This document shows, piece after piece, positions 12,826-20,700 of a stretch of DNA of 40,664 nt (its first letter is position 1; each line of letters begins with the position of its first letter). The DNA comes from a virus. Under the pieces are notes generated by a model. The model was not told where the DNA came from, searched no databases, and worked only from the letters and a program-made list of their open reading frames with translations. The translations under genes and the position numbers were made by a program. The DNA is taken from the IMG/VR virus record IMGVR_UViG_3300046642_001019, positions 1 to 40,664 of that record; one strand, written 5' to 3'.

Positions 12826-13428
12826 ATGACTCGATCCCAGAACACGGCTGGGCGTGGCCAAGCACGGCAAGGCTCGGCAGGGCTTGGCGTGGCAGGGCAA
12901 GGCTTCCCGATACCAGAACCGGAGCGCGAACGGTTCGTTCCCCGACGTGCCGATGGACGCGCCTTCTGGCGCGTCCTGTACGAGTACCTGCTCGCGGTTG
13001 CGCCAGGCGAAGTCATTCCGTACGCCGATCTGCTGGCGTTGCTCGAGATGGATACCTCGGCCAAACCGCTGCTGTACGCCAGCATGTCCCGCGCGCTTCG
13101 CGAGTTACGCAAAAGCGACGCGAAACGCGAGGTCGCCACGTTGCGCGGTGTCGGCTACCGCGTCCTGCACGCCAACGAGCACATCACGAAAGCCGAATTG
13201 CACAAGGATCGCGCCGAACGTCAGCTCAAGATCGCCAACGATGTCATCGATTCCACTGACCTCGCCGCGCTCACAGCCAGCGAACGCGATCTGTGGTCGC
13301 AGGTCAGGCGTGGCATGGTCCTGCTGTATGCCGCGGTGAGTACCCACGAGCTCGCTCTGTCTCGTCACGAAGAGCTCATTCACTCCCTCCAAGAACGCGT
13401 AGATACGCTCGAGCAGTCGCCGCCGTAA
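12826..13428 (+). CDS. Winged-helix-like/coiled-coil protein following the arrays
   Basis: 200 aa if started at the ATG at 12826, whose CAGGG-TTTTT spacing looks like a ribosome site. The first about 28 residues then come from spacer 3 and array 4 and are low-complexity Gly/Ala/Arg. The conserved-looking part starts near residue 30 (P-E-P-E-R-E-R-F). Residues about 45-120 form a winged-helix-like domain: F-W-R-V-L-Y-E-Y-L-L, P-G-E-V-I-P-Y-A-D-L-L-A-L-L, L-L-Y-A-S-M-S-R-A-L-R-E-L-R and the wing R-G-V-G-Y-R-V-L. A charged coiled-coil tail follows. No normal start lies between array 4 and the domain. A DNA-binding partner or regulator of the RAMP/array unit is my inference. Confidence 0.6.
   Translation: MTRSQNTAGRGQARQGSAGLGVAGQGFPIPEPERERFVPRRADGRAFWRVLYEYLLAVAPGEVIPYADLLALLEMDTSAKPLLYASMSRALRELRKSDAKREVATLRGVGYRVLHANEHITKAELHKDRAERQLKIANDVIDSTDLAALTASERDLWSQVRRGMVLLYAAVSTHELALSRHEELIHSLQERVDTLEQSPP
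12846..12905 (+). repeat. GGCNN array 4 (12 units, one degenerate)
   Basis: The NN series is TG GT CA AC AA TC AG TT GT AG AA TT; the fourth unit begins with A instead of G. The 60-nt length is a multiple of three and keeps the frame from the ATG at 12826 open. Confidence 0.88.
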
Positions 13429-13440
13429 ACTCTGCGTATC

Positions 13441-15567
13441 TTGGCTACACTCACCCGTTCGTCCGGTCCGGCGGGGTGGGGTAAGTCCGCGTCCGCGGAA
13501 GAGACCATGCAGCAGCTCACGTGCGAGCTCGCCGACCAGTTGCAGCGCGACTTCCACGATCGCGACGTCCTGTACCGCGACATCGACGCCACCCTGTTTT
13601 CGAATTTCCCGATCGAGATCCCCGAGGCCTACAGGAAGACTGCGGTGGAGGTCCGCGCTCCACTGGCTCTGCACATCGCCCAGAACGTGGCCGCCGCCCT
13701 GAGCGTGAACGCCCCCACGGTGGGGTTCCGACCCGTCGGCTTCGGCGACGTCTACCAGGAGAACTCCACGAGACGAGAGCGTTTCTTCGAAGCAAGCTGG
13801 CAGCGCCAGGAACAGGAAGCCCGACGGCAGCTCTCCCGCCTCTTCATGTGGTCCCTGGCCGTTAAAGGCGAGGGAATCTTAAAAACCCTGGAAAGAAGCG
13901 CCGCGGCGTGGAGCACGTACGCGCTCGACTCCGAGACGTACCAGAAAGAGCTCGAGCAGGACGGCCTCGACCAGCACGCCCAGGACATGGCCTACGACAA
14001 GCACACCGAGAACCTGAAGCTCGGCCTGCCCTACCCGATCGCCACTACCGACGTCCCACCCGAATCCTTCTATTACACGCGCAACGAGAACGGCTACACG
14101 TCGGTGGTGGAGATCAAGGACGTGCCCTACCTCGAAGCTCTCGAGCGTTTCGGCGCCGAGCTCGACTCCTCGGGCAATGTCCGCGCTCCGTCAAAGGACC
14201 GCAGCTTCGATCCGCAGGCAGCCCAGCTCGCGCGGCCCGAGTGGAGCCACATCATGAAGACGGCCGGCTCCACCACCTTGAAATGCATCGAGGCCTGGGA
14301 CGAGCACGTGCAGGTGGTGTGCCTGTCGGGACCGAATCAGATCGCGAAGGGCAACGACCAGTCCACCCTGTGCAAGGTCACCCAGCACAGCTACGGCGAT
14401 CCTCACCTGCACACGCTGCGAGGCCCGTACTTCCACGCCCTCGGTATCACCACCGCCAGCAGACTCCCGGAGCACGCCGGCCTGAGCGTCCTGTATGGCT
14501 ACCTGCAGCTCTTCCGGTTGATCGACTCTCTGCTCACCATGCAGGGCAACAGCGCCTACCTGACCGGCTTCCCGGCCTGGAAGCAGACCACCAACCCGAA
14601 CCAGATCCCCGGTTTGCCGTACGGGGCCAGCGGTCAGGAGCAGGCCGTGCAGGACCGCCTCGAGCCCGGCAAGCTCTACCCCTTCGACGTCACTCCCGTC
14701 GACCAGCCCCAGTCCGGCCAGGACGCGTCGAAGCTGCTCACCAACGTGCAGCAGTTGGTCGAACGGGCTATGCCGGCCGCCTTCAGCGGCGCGGTGGGCG
14801 CCGACCAGTCGGGCTACGCCCTCAACCAGGCCGCCTACCTCGCCGGGCTCGCCTTCAATCCCATCGTCTCCAACGCTGAGGTCGCCCTCGCCGAGAGGAC
14901 CGGCTTCGAGTCGTGGCTGATCGAGAACCGGATCGCCGAGTCGGTCTATGCCTGGGGCGAACAGCCCGGCAAAACCGGTGGTCGAGGCGCCGGCCAGACC
15001 AAAGGCTCCTGGCTGCGCATGGACCCCGCCGACCTCGAGGGGATTCACCGCTACACCGTGCGGTTGAGCCCGTCTACCCCGAGCAACGAGATCATCCAGA
15101 TCCGCTCCATCGGCGAGAAGATGCAGCTCAAGTTGATCACCTACGAGGACGCGGTCACCGAGGCCGGCGGCAACCCCGACGAGGTGGAACGCTCGTGGCT
15201 GCTGCACGATCTCAAACAATCCCCTGAGATCCAGCAGCAGTTGAAGGACGCCGTCTTCCAGAAACTCGGCACCATCCAGGCCAAACGCGTCAACGCCGCG
15301 GGCAACCCCAGCCCGGCCGAGATGGCCGGTCTGCAGACCGGTGCCGTCACCAGCGTGCCGGGGACGCCCGGTACTCCGCCGTCGGGTCCCATGCCTGGCG
15401 GCATGCCCCCGAACCCGGTGCCGTCGCCCGGAGCCGGCCTGCCTCTCGCACCACCCCCTCCCGGCGGTCAACCAGGGCTGGCCATGCCTCCCGGCGGCGC
15501 GCCGGCCGGCAACGTCGTCGTGCCTAACCCGCCGCCCAACATGCTTCCGATAGGCCCGGGGCGTTAG
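13441..15567 (+). CDS. Portal protein
   Basis: 708 aa from a TTG. The ATG at 13507 has a better ribosome site (GGAAGAG) and would give 686 aa. The protein has the portal layout: an N-terminal helical wing (V-E-V-R-A-P-L-A-L-H-I-A-Q-N-V-A-A-A-L), a middle stem region, a glutamine-rich crown, and a Pro/Gly-rich tail from about residue 625. The position right after terminase and before scaffold and capsid is classic. Portals form the dodecameric DNA entry vertex. The Pro-rich tail is longer than usual. Confidence 0.8.
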   Translation: MATLTRSSGPAGWGKSASAEETMQQLTCELADQLQRDFHDRDVLYRDIDATLFSNFPIEIPEAYRKTAVEVRAPLALHIAQNVAAALSVNAPTVGFRPVGFGDVYQENSTRRERFFEASWQRQEQEARRQLSRLFMWSLAVKGEGILKTLERSAAAWSTYALDSETYQKELEQDGLDQHAQDMAYDKHTENLKLGLPYPIATTDVPPESFYYTRNENGYTSVVEIKDVPYLEALERFGAELDSSGNVRAPSKDRSFDPQAAQLARPEWSHIMKTAGSTTLKCIEAWDEHVQVVCLSGPNQIAKGNDQSTLCKVTQHSYGDPHLHTLRGPYFHALGITTASRLPEHAGLSVLYGYLQLFRLIDSLLTMQGNSAYLTGFPAWKQTTNPNQIPGLPYGASGQEQAVQDRLEPGKLYPFDVTPVDQPQSGQDASKLLTNVQQLVERAMPAAFSGAVGADQSGYALNQAAYLAGLAFNPIVSNAEVALAERTGFESWLIENRIAESVYAWGEQPGKTGGRGAGQTKGSWLRMDPADLEGIHRYTVRLSPSTPSNEIIQIRSIGEKMQLKLITYEDAVTEAGGNPDEVERSWLLHDLKQSPEIQQQLKDAVFQKLGTIQAKRVNAAGNPSPAEMAGLQTGAVTSVPGTPGTPPSGPMPGGMPPNPVPSPGAGLPLAPPPPGGQPGLAMPPGGAPAGNVVVPNPPPNMLPIGPGR

Positions 15568-15729
15568 ATGCCAGAACACCCGATGACCGATGAAGAAGCG
15601 AAAGTCTGGCTCATGAATGAATTGAATGAATTGAAGCAATCACCGCAGTTTCAGGAACAATTCTTGGAGCAGATCGGACTCAGCTTTCTTTCGTTTGCTA
15701 TCAAACGCGACCCCGAGCCACTCGACTGA
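15568..15729 (+). CDS. Small hypothetical structural-region protein
   Basis: 53 aa directly after the portal stop (TAGATG). It is acidic and helical with L-M-N-E-L-N-E-L-K-Q repeats and a C-terminal F-L-S-F-A-I-K-R. The stop overlaps the next ATG (TGATG). Base composition is less GC-rich than in neighbours. The function is unknown. Confidence 0.6.
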   Translation: MPEHPMTDEEAKVWLMNELNELKQSPQFQEQFLEQIGLSFLSFAIKRDPEPLD

Positions 15730-16160
15730 TGCCGGGCGAACCCACTCTCCTCGATAGCGTCTCCACCGACCTCGCCCTGTGGCTGGACCAGGAGTCGACG
15801 CGCATCGCCGCGGCCATGGCTCCCCAGGGCAACGCCCCGTTCGCGGCCCAGATCTCCGAGACGGACAAGCTCGAGTACTACCGGGCGCAGCTCTTCAATC
15901 CCGACGGGACTCCGAATCTGCAGGGCCGCCAGCAGGAGATGCAGCGCCTCGGGCCGCAGGGTTTCACCCAGGTCTACAAGACCGTGCTCAAGGCGTACCC
16001 GCAGCTCAGGCTGCCTACCCCGCCCGGTATGCCGAGCGGGCCGGTCACCGAGATGACCCCGCCCCAGGCGCCCAGTGGCGTGCCGGTGCCGGCCGTGCCG
16101 CGCGGCATGCTGACCGCGCCGAATCCCAACATCACCCCGGTGGTCCCGTTCGGAGGCTAA
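15729..16160 (+). CDS. Hypothetical virion-region protein
   Basis: 143 aa. A helical N-terminal half (L-A-L-W-L-D-Q-E-S-T-R-I-A-A-A-M) is followed by a Pro-rich half (T-P-P-G-M-P-S-G-P, P-P-Q-A-P-S-G-V-P-V-P). The Pro-rich style is shared with the portal tail and the next two proteins, suggesting a set of interacting virion proteins. No family is recognised. Confidence 0.6.
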   Translation: MPGEPTLLDSVSTDLALWLDQESTRIAAAMAPQGNAPFAAQISETDKLEYYRAQLFNPDGTPNLQGRQQEMQRLGPQGFTQVYKTVLKAYPQLRLPTPPGMPSGPVTEMTPPQAPSGVPVPAVPRGMLTAPNPNITPVVPFGG

Positions 16161-16163
16161 GCC

Positions 16164-17759
16164 ATGGCCCAGTACACCGTTCCTATCACTGGTCCGGACG
16201 GCACCCCCGGCACGATCACCGTTAACGCGTCCGACGCGGCCGCCGCCGTCGACAACGCCAAGCAGGGCAAGAACACCCCCACCGGCAGCGCCACCCTCGT
16301 CGGCGGCACCCCCAGCGCTCCCAGTTCTCCCTCGAATCCGAGCACGCCCTCGAACCCGAACGGCCCGGTCGGCACCAACCCGGCCGTCGACCAGGCCATC
16401 CTCAACAACCTGCAGCAGAAGGCGCAGCAGGAATACCTGAACGCCAAACTGGCGCTCGACACCGACCAGGAGGCGTACCAGAAAGCCGCCCAGTCGATCG
16501 CCAACGACCTGTCGGTCGCCGGCGCCACCGGCACCTACAACGGCATGCCGACGCAGGCCGCCATCAAGCAGCTCGCCGACATCGCCCAGCAGCAGGCCGG
16601 CACCATGCTGGCCCAGGCCCAGGCCTTCGGCACGTGGGGCGCCCCGCAACAGGGACAGCAGACGCTCGCCGCCCAGCAGCAAGCCTTCGACCAGGCCTCC
16701 AAAGCCGCCGAGCTCACCGGCTGGTACACCCCGCCGACATATTCGCCGGTGCCGCCGATCACCCAGCCGGCCACCGTCGGCGGAGCGACGGCCGCGGCAG
16801 GAGGAGGAGCCGCGCCAGCAGCGCTGACACAGGCGTCGTACCTGGCCGCGCGCACGGCCCAGTTGCAACAGATCGGCCAGAGCGCGCAGCAGGCTCAGCA
16901 AACGGCTCAGGCCGAGTGGGCTCAGGGGTTCGCCCAGTCCGGCAACGTGGCCTACGGGATGCCGTCCGGCCTGACCTCTACTCCGTCGGCAGCCGCAGCG
17001 ACCGGCGCAGCCTGGCAGGCCCCCACCTCCGACCAGTGGATGACCGCGCGTGTAGCCCAACTGCAGCAGAACGGCCAGAGCGCCCAGCAAGCGACCCAGA
17101 CCGCGCAAGCCGAGTGGGCGCAGGGCTTTGCCCAGTCCGGCAACGTCGCCTACGGCATGCCGAGCGGCATCAGTTTCACGGCTCCGCCGGCGCAAGCGAC
17201 CGCACCCGCGGCGACGACTCCCGCAACGACCACGCCAGGAACCACTCCGCCGGCCTCGGCCACGGGACAGCCCGGTGGACAGCCGGTGCAGACCCTCGCC
17301 GCGTGGACGGCTCAGCAAACCGCCGCCCAGAACTACCTGACCATGATGAGCAACCTGCGCGGCCCGTCCGATTACGCGCAGTACCAGAAGGTGCTCGGAG
17401 CGACCCCCGGCGGAATGAAAGACCTCGTCGCTGCCGCCGCTGGTCAGTACATCCCCGGCGGCGGGGCCACCACGGGAGTGCAGCCCACCGCGGTCAACAT
17501 GAGCAACTTCCTCGGCAGCGCCACCGGCGGCCAGCCCACCGATCCCTCCGGCCAGGCCGCCCTGAACACGCTGGTGGCGCCCAATCAGATGGCGCCGCAG
17601 ACGTGGAATGCGCTCACCCCGAGCCAGCAGCAGCTCCTGCTCGGCCAGTGGGAATCCCAGGGCTACACCAAAGACGACGCCCAGGCGCTGTTCAACCAGA
17701 GTTTGCCCAAATACGCCCCGCAGACGGGCATCGGCGCGGGAACCTTCAAGCTCCAGTAG
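16164..17759 (+). CDS. Glutamine/alanine-rich virion-associated protein with internal repeat
   Basis: 531 aa, ATG 3 nt after the previous stop, ribosome site GGAGG. Residues 1-70 include a beta-rich start and a Ser/Pro/Asn linker. A Gln/Ala-rich helical body follows. Two 41-residue copies (nt 16848-16970 and 17046-17168) share 38 residues. The end L-T-P-S-Q-Q-Q-L-L-L-G-Q-W-E-S-Q-G-Y-T may dock another protein. Its place between portal and the giant protein suggests an ejected internal or core protein of a short-tailed phage. Direct evidence for virion location is lacking. Confidence 0.6.
   Translation: MAQYTVPITGPDGTPGTITVNASDAAAAVDNAKQGKNTPTGSATLVGGTPSAPSSPSNPSTPSNPNGPVGTNPAVDQAILNNLQQKAQQEYLNAKLALDTDQEAYQKAAQSIANDLSVAGATGTYNGMPTQAAIKQLADIAQQQAGTMLAQAQAFGTWGAPQQGQQTLAAQQQAFDQASKAAELTGWYTPPTYSPVPPITQPATVGGATAAAGGGAAPAALTQASYLAARTAQLQQIGQSAQQAQQTAQAEWAQGFAQSGNVAYGMPSGLTSTPSAAAATGAAWQAPTSDQWMTARVAQLQQNGQSAQQATQTAQAEWAQGFAQSGNVAYGMPSGISFTAPPAQATAPAATTPATTTPGTTPPASATGQPGGQPVQTLAAWTAQQTAAQNYLTMMSNLRGPSDYAQYQKVLGATPGGMKDLVAAAAGQYIPGGGATTGVQPTAVNMSNFLGSATGGQPTDPSGQAALNTLVAPNQMAPQTWNALTPSQQQLLLGQWESQGYTKDDAQALFNQSLPKYAPQTGIGAGTFKLQ
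16848..17168 (+). repeat. 41-codon in-frame duplication within the 531-aa protein
   Basis: Copies at 16848-16970 and 17046-17168, 198 nt apart. The proteins differ at 3 of 41 residues while the DNA differs at more, mainly third, positions. Selection has therefore kept both copies. Confidence 0.85.
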
Positions 17760-17765
17760 GCCGTC

Positions 17766-20700
17766 ATGCCTGGATTACCGGACGTCCCGCAGCAGGACTG
17801 GCAGAGCTTTTCGGCCGACCGCTGGTTCAAACAATCCACCGACCGCATCAACAGCATCGGCGCCATGCCCGCCGCGCCGGGCCTGGGTTTTCTGACGTCC
17901 TCATCGAATCGCATCAACAGCCTGCCGCAGATCACGGGACCCCAGATTCAGATCCCGCCGATCCAGATCCCGCAGCCGACGCTCCCCCCGCTGCCGACAC
18001 CGGCTCCGACACCGGCTCCAGTCCCGGCGCCGGAGCCGGCTCCCCTGCCGTCGCCGCTGCCGGCACCCGCGCCGAGCCTGCCATCGGCTCCCTCGGGGCC
18101 GATCGGCCTGCCTCCGTCGTCGACACCCTTCCCGCAGCAGGGGCCGCCACCGGATCAGGGACCGCCGCAGGGCTTGCCGACCCCGGTCACGCCGCAGACG
18201 CCGGTCACGCCCGGTCCGGCGCAGCCGTCCCTACCCACCCCACCCGTCATGGCGCCGCCAGCGCCTCCCCAACCACCGGTGGAGAGTCCGTTCGGCGGCG
18301 AGGCCACCGGTCCGTTCGCCCCCGGCACGCCCGAGAAATACGTCCCGCCGGGCACCGGCGCTCCGGCAGCACCTCCCTCCCTGGGGACGATCGATAGCTC
18401 CACGCCTACGGCATTTGCCAGGAGCTTCGCGCCGTATGCGCAGTACGCCGCGAAGCAACTGGGCGTCGACCCGAGCTGGGTCACGGCCATGGCCGCCTCC
18501 GAGTCGAACTACGGCAAGGCCGGCGGCAACGAGCTCTTCGGCATCAAGGCGCTGCCCGGGCAAGCGGGCACCAGCATGATGACGCACGAGGGCGAATACG
18601 GCGGGACGAACATGAACCAGACGTTCGCCAGCTACGACTCGCCACTCGATGCGGTCAACGCGTACGTCAACCTGCTCAAGAATCACTACCAGGGCGCGCT
18701 CGGCGCGCCGACGCTGGACGACTTCGTTCACGGACTCAAGCAGGGCGGCTATTTCACCGCAGCCGAGGCCGAGTACCGCGGCATTCTGGATGCGATCGCG
18801 AACCGCGGTGACATCCAGCAGGGACTCCAGCAGGGACTCGGCAACACCCAGTCTGTCACACCGTCGTCACAAACAGGAGCAGGACCGGCGCCGACGGCGA
18901 TGGCGCAGAGCCAGTTCGGCGACCCGCAGCTCACCAGCGACGAAGCCTACGCGGCCTGCGGCCCGGCTGCCGCGGTCAGGTTCGCCCAGGCCTACGGCCG
19001 CAACCCCACCTTAAGAGAGGCGACCGACCTGGCGAAAACCGTGGGCTGGACGCCCGGTTCGGGCATGGCCGGCATCGCCTCCGAGCAGCAGTTGCTCGAC
19101 AAGATGGGCGTGCCCACCCGACTGGTGGGGGCGAACTCGGACGCGATCGCCCGCGAAGCCCAGACCGGCAACCCCGTCACTATCAGCACCAGCGGCCACT
19201 ACTTCTATGCCGACGGCTACAACCCGCAGACCCAGCAGTTCCACGTCGGACGGAGCGGTCTCGACCTGAAGAACGGCAGCGAGTGGATGACGCTGTCGCA
19301 GATGCAGAGCCTGATGGGTCCCGTCCAGGGGGCGCTGTTCGCCAATAACCCGAGCGTGCCGGCCACCTCCACCAGCGCGCCGCTGACCGACCACCTCGAC
19401 CAGACGCGTCAGGCGCTGAGTGCCGACCTGACCGGCACGCCCATCCCGAAGCAGGCGATGACCGACTTCGGCCGCAGTCCGGATCCCGCGCTGCAACAGC
19501 TCGACCAGGCCGTGCAGACGGCGAACCGGCCAGCATCCCCGCAACAGCGCCCCGGCTACCTGTCGGTCTTCGACCAGGCCCCGTCGACGGCAGCCTCGAG
19601 CGGCAATCCCCTCGACAACCTCGGCAGCCTGATCGGCAACGCCATCCAGAGCGCCTTGCAGAGCGCGCTCGGTGGCCCCGGCGGCTTCGGTCCAAAGGGC
19701 TCGGGCAACCAGCAGGATCAGCAGCAACCCGCCGAGCCCGCTCCAACAGACGTGGGGTCCCGTGCGCGGCAGATGATCGAGCAGATCCAGACCCTGCCCG
19801 GTGGACGGAAAGTCAGCGACTTCACCGGCGTGCCGGACCTGCTGCCGCCGGACCTGAAGAACATGTCGATCGCCGACGCGCTCAAGGAAGCTGTGGACCG
19901 CGCCGGCGCGACGGCCATGAACCTGCCGCGGCCGAGCATGGGGCCGGGCGGTCTCGGGATCTTCGATCCCCGCCTCGGCAACGACCCGCGCATGGACATC
20001 CCGGACATGATCGAGCCCATCGGCCAGGCTCTCCACGGGCTCGGCGACGTCACAGGACTCAGTCGCCTGCTCGAGCGCGGCGCACCCGAACGTGCCGCGG
20101 GCACCCTCGATCAGGCATTCGAACGCGAGGCCGGAGCACAGGCTCGTGGGCTGACCGGTGGCATTACCCGCTCGGCACTCGACGACCTGGGCGGCGGCGT
20201 TGCCCGAGCCGTCAGCGACGCTGGCGCGAGAACCGCTGCCCCGTCCCGACTCACCACCGAAGCCCAGCAACTGATCGACGCCGCGGATCGCGGAGGCGTG
20301 CCGGGCTTTATCAGCAACAACGTCCGCCGCATCGCCGAGGAGAATGGCGTGCGGATCACCCCGGACATGACGCCCAACGACGTGATCGACGCGCTGCGGT
20401 CGGCGGGACAACCCTCCGCGGCCGAGACCGCGTTCAGTGGCGCACGCGCTGCTCCGGGCGAATCGGTCACGGCCACGACTCCCAGCGCGACGGTCACTGC
20501 GCGCCAAACGCTGTCGTCGAACGTGTTCAGCGGCGGCAACAGCCCCATCCAGCAACTCACCACCCAGGGGCAGCAGAGCGTGGCCAGCGGTCTCAGCCGC
20601 ACCCGTGCCCAGCAGGCCTGGGACACGTCGGTGCGCAACCTGACCGACAGCGGCACCGACCTGAACAACATCGAAAAAGCCCTGGCTCAGAAACTGGGCC

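Larger units (their letters stand above)
12577..12905. repeat. GGCNN pentanucleotide repeat locus, four arrays
   Basis: 53 units of GGC plus two variable bases, in four blocks of 17, 11, 13 and 12. The blocks are separated by unique spacers of 21, 16 and 27 nt. Fifteen of the sixteen possible NN pairs occur (CC is absent). Only one unit departs from GGC (AGCAC at 12861-12865). The conserved GGC with free NN is unlike replication-slippage repeats, which homogenise units. All frames on both strands stay open, except at NN = TA, so long reading frames here are not evidence of proteins. The locus lies between the RAMP-like gene and the winged-helix gene. A non-coding RNA or protein-binding scaffold is likely. 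Confidence 0.9.

Noticed and set aside
12600-12826. Plus-strand low-complexity proteins translated from arrays 1-3
   Set aside because: Gly/Ala/Arg repeats are a by-product of GGCNN. No folded domain is reached in those frames.
12577-12905. CRISPR array
   Set aside because: Units are 5 nt with a 3-nt conserved core, no 25-40 nt repeats or regular spacers, and there is no Cas1/Cas2.
12559-13139. Long minus-strand reading frames rich in Pro, Cys, Ala and Arg through the GGCNN arrays
   Set aside because: GGCNN lacks stops in every frame on both strands except when NN is TA, so open frames here arise automatically and have low-complexity composition.
13908-14879. Large plus-strand open frame inside the portal gene
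   Set aside because: It is an Arg/Pro/Ala-rich shadow of the portal coding frame in GC-rich DNA.
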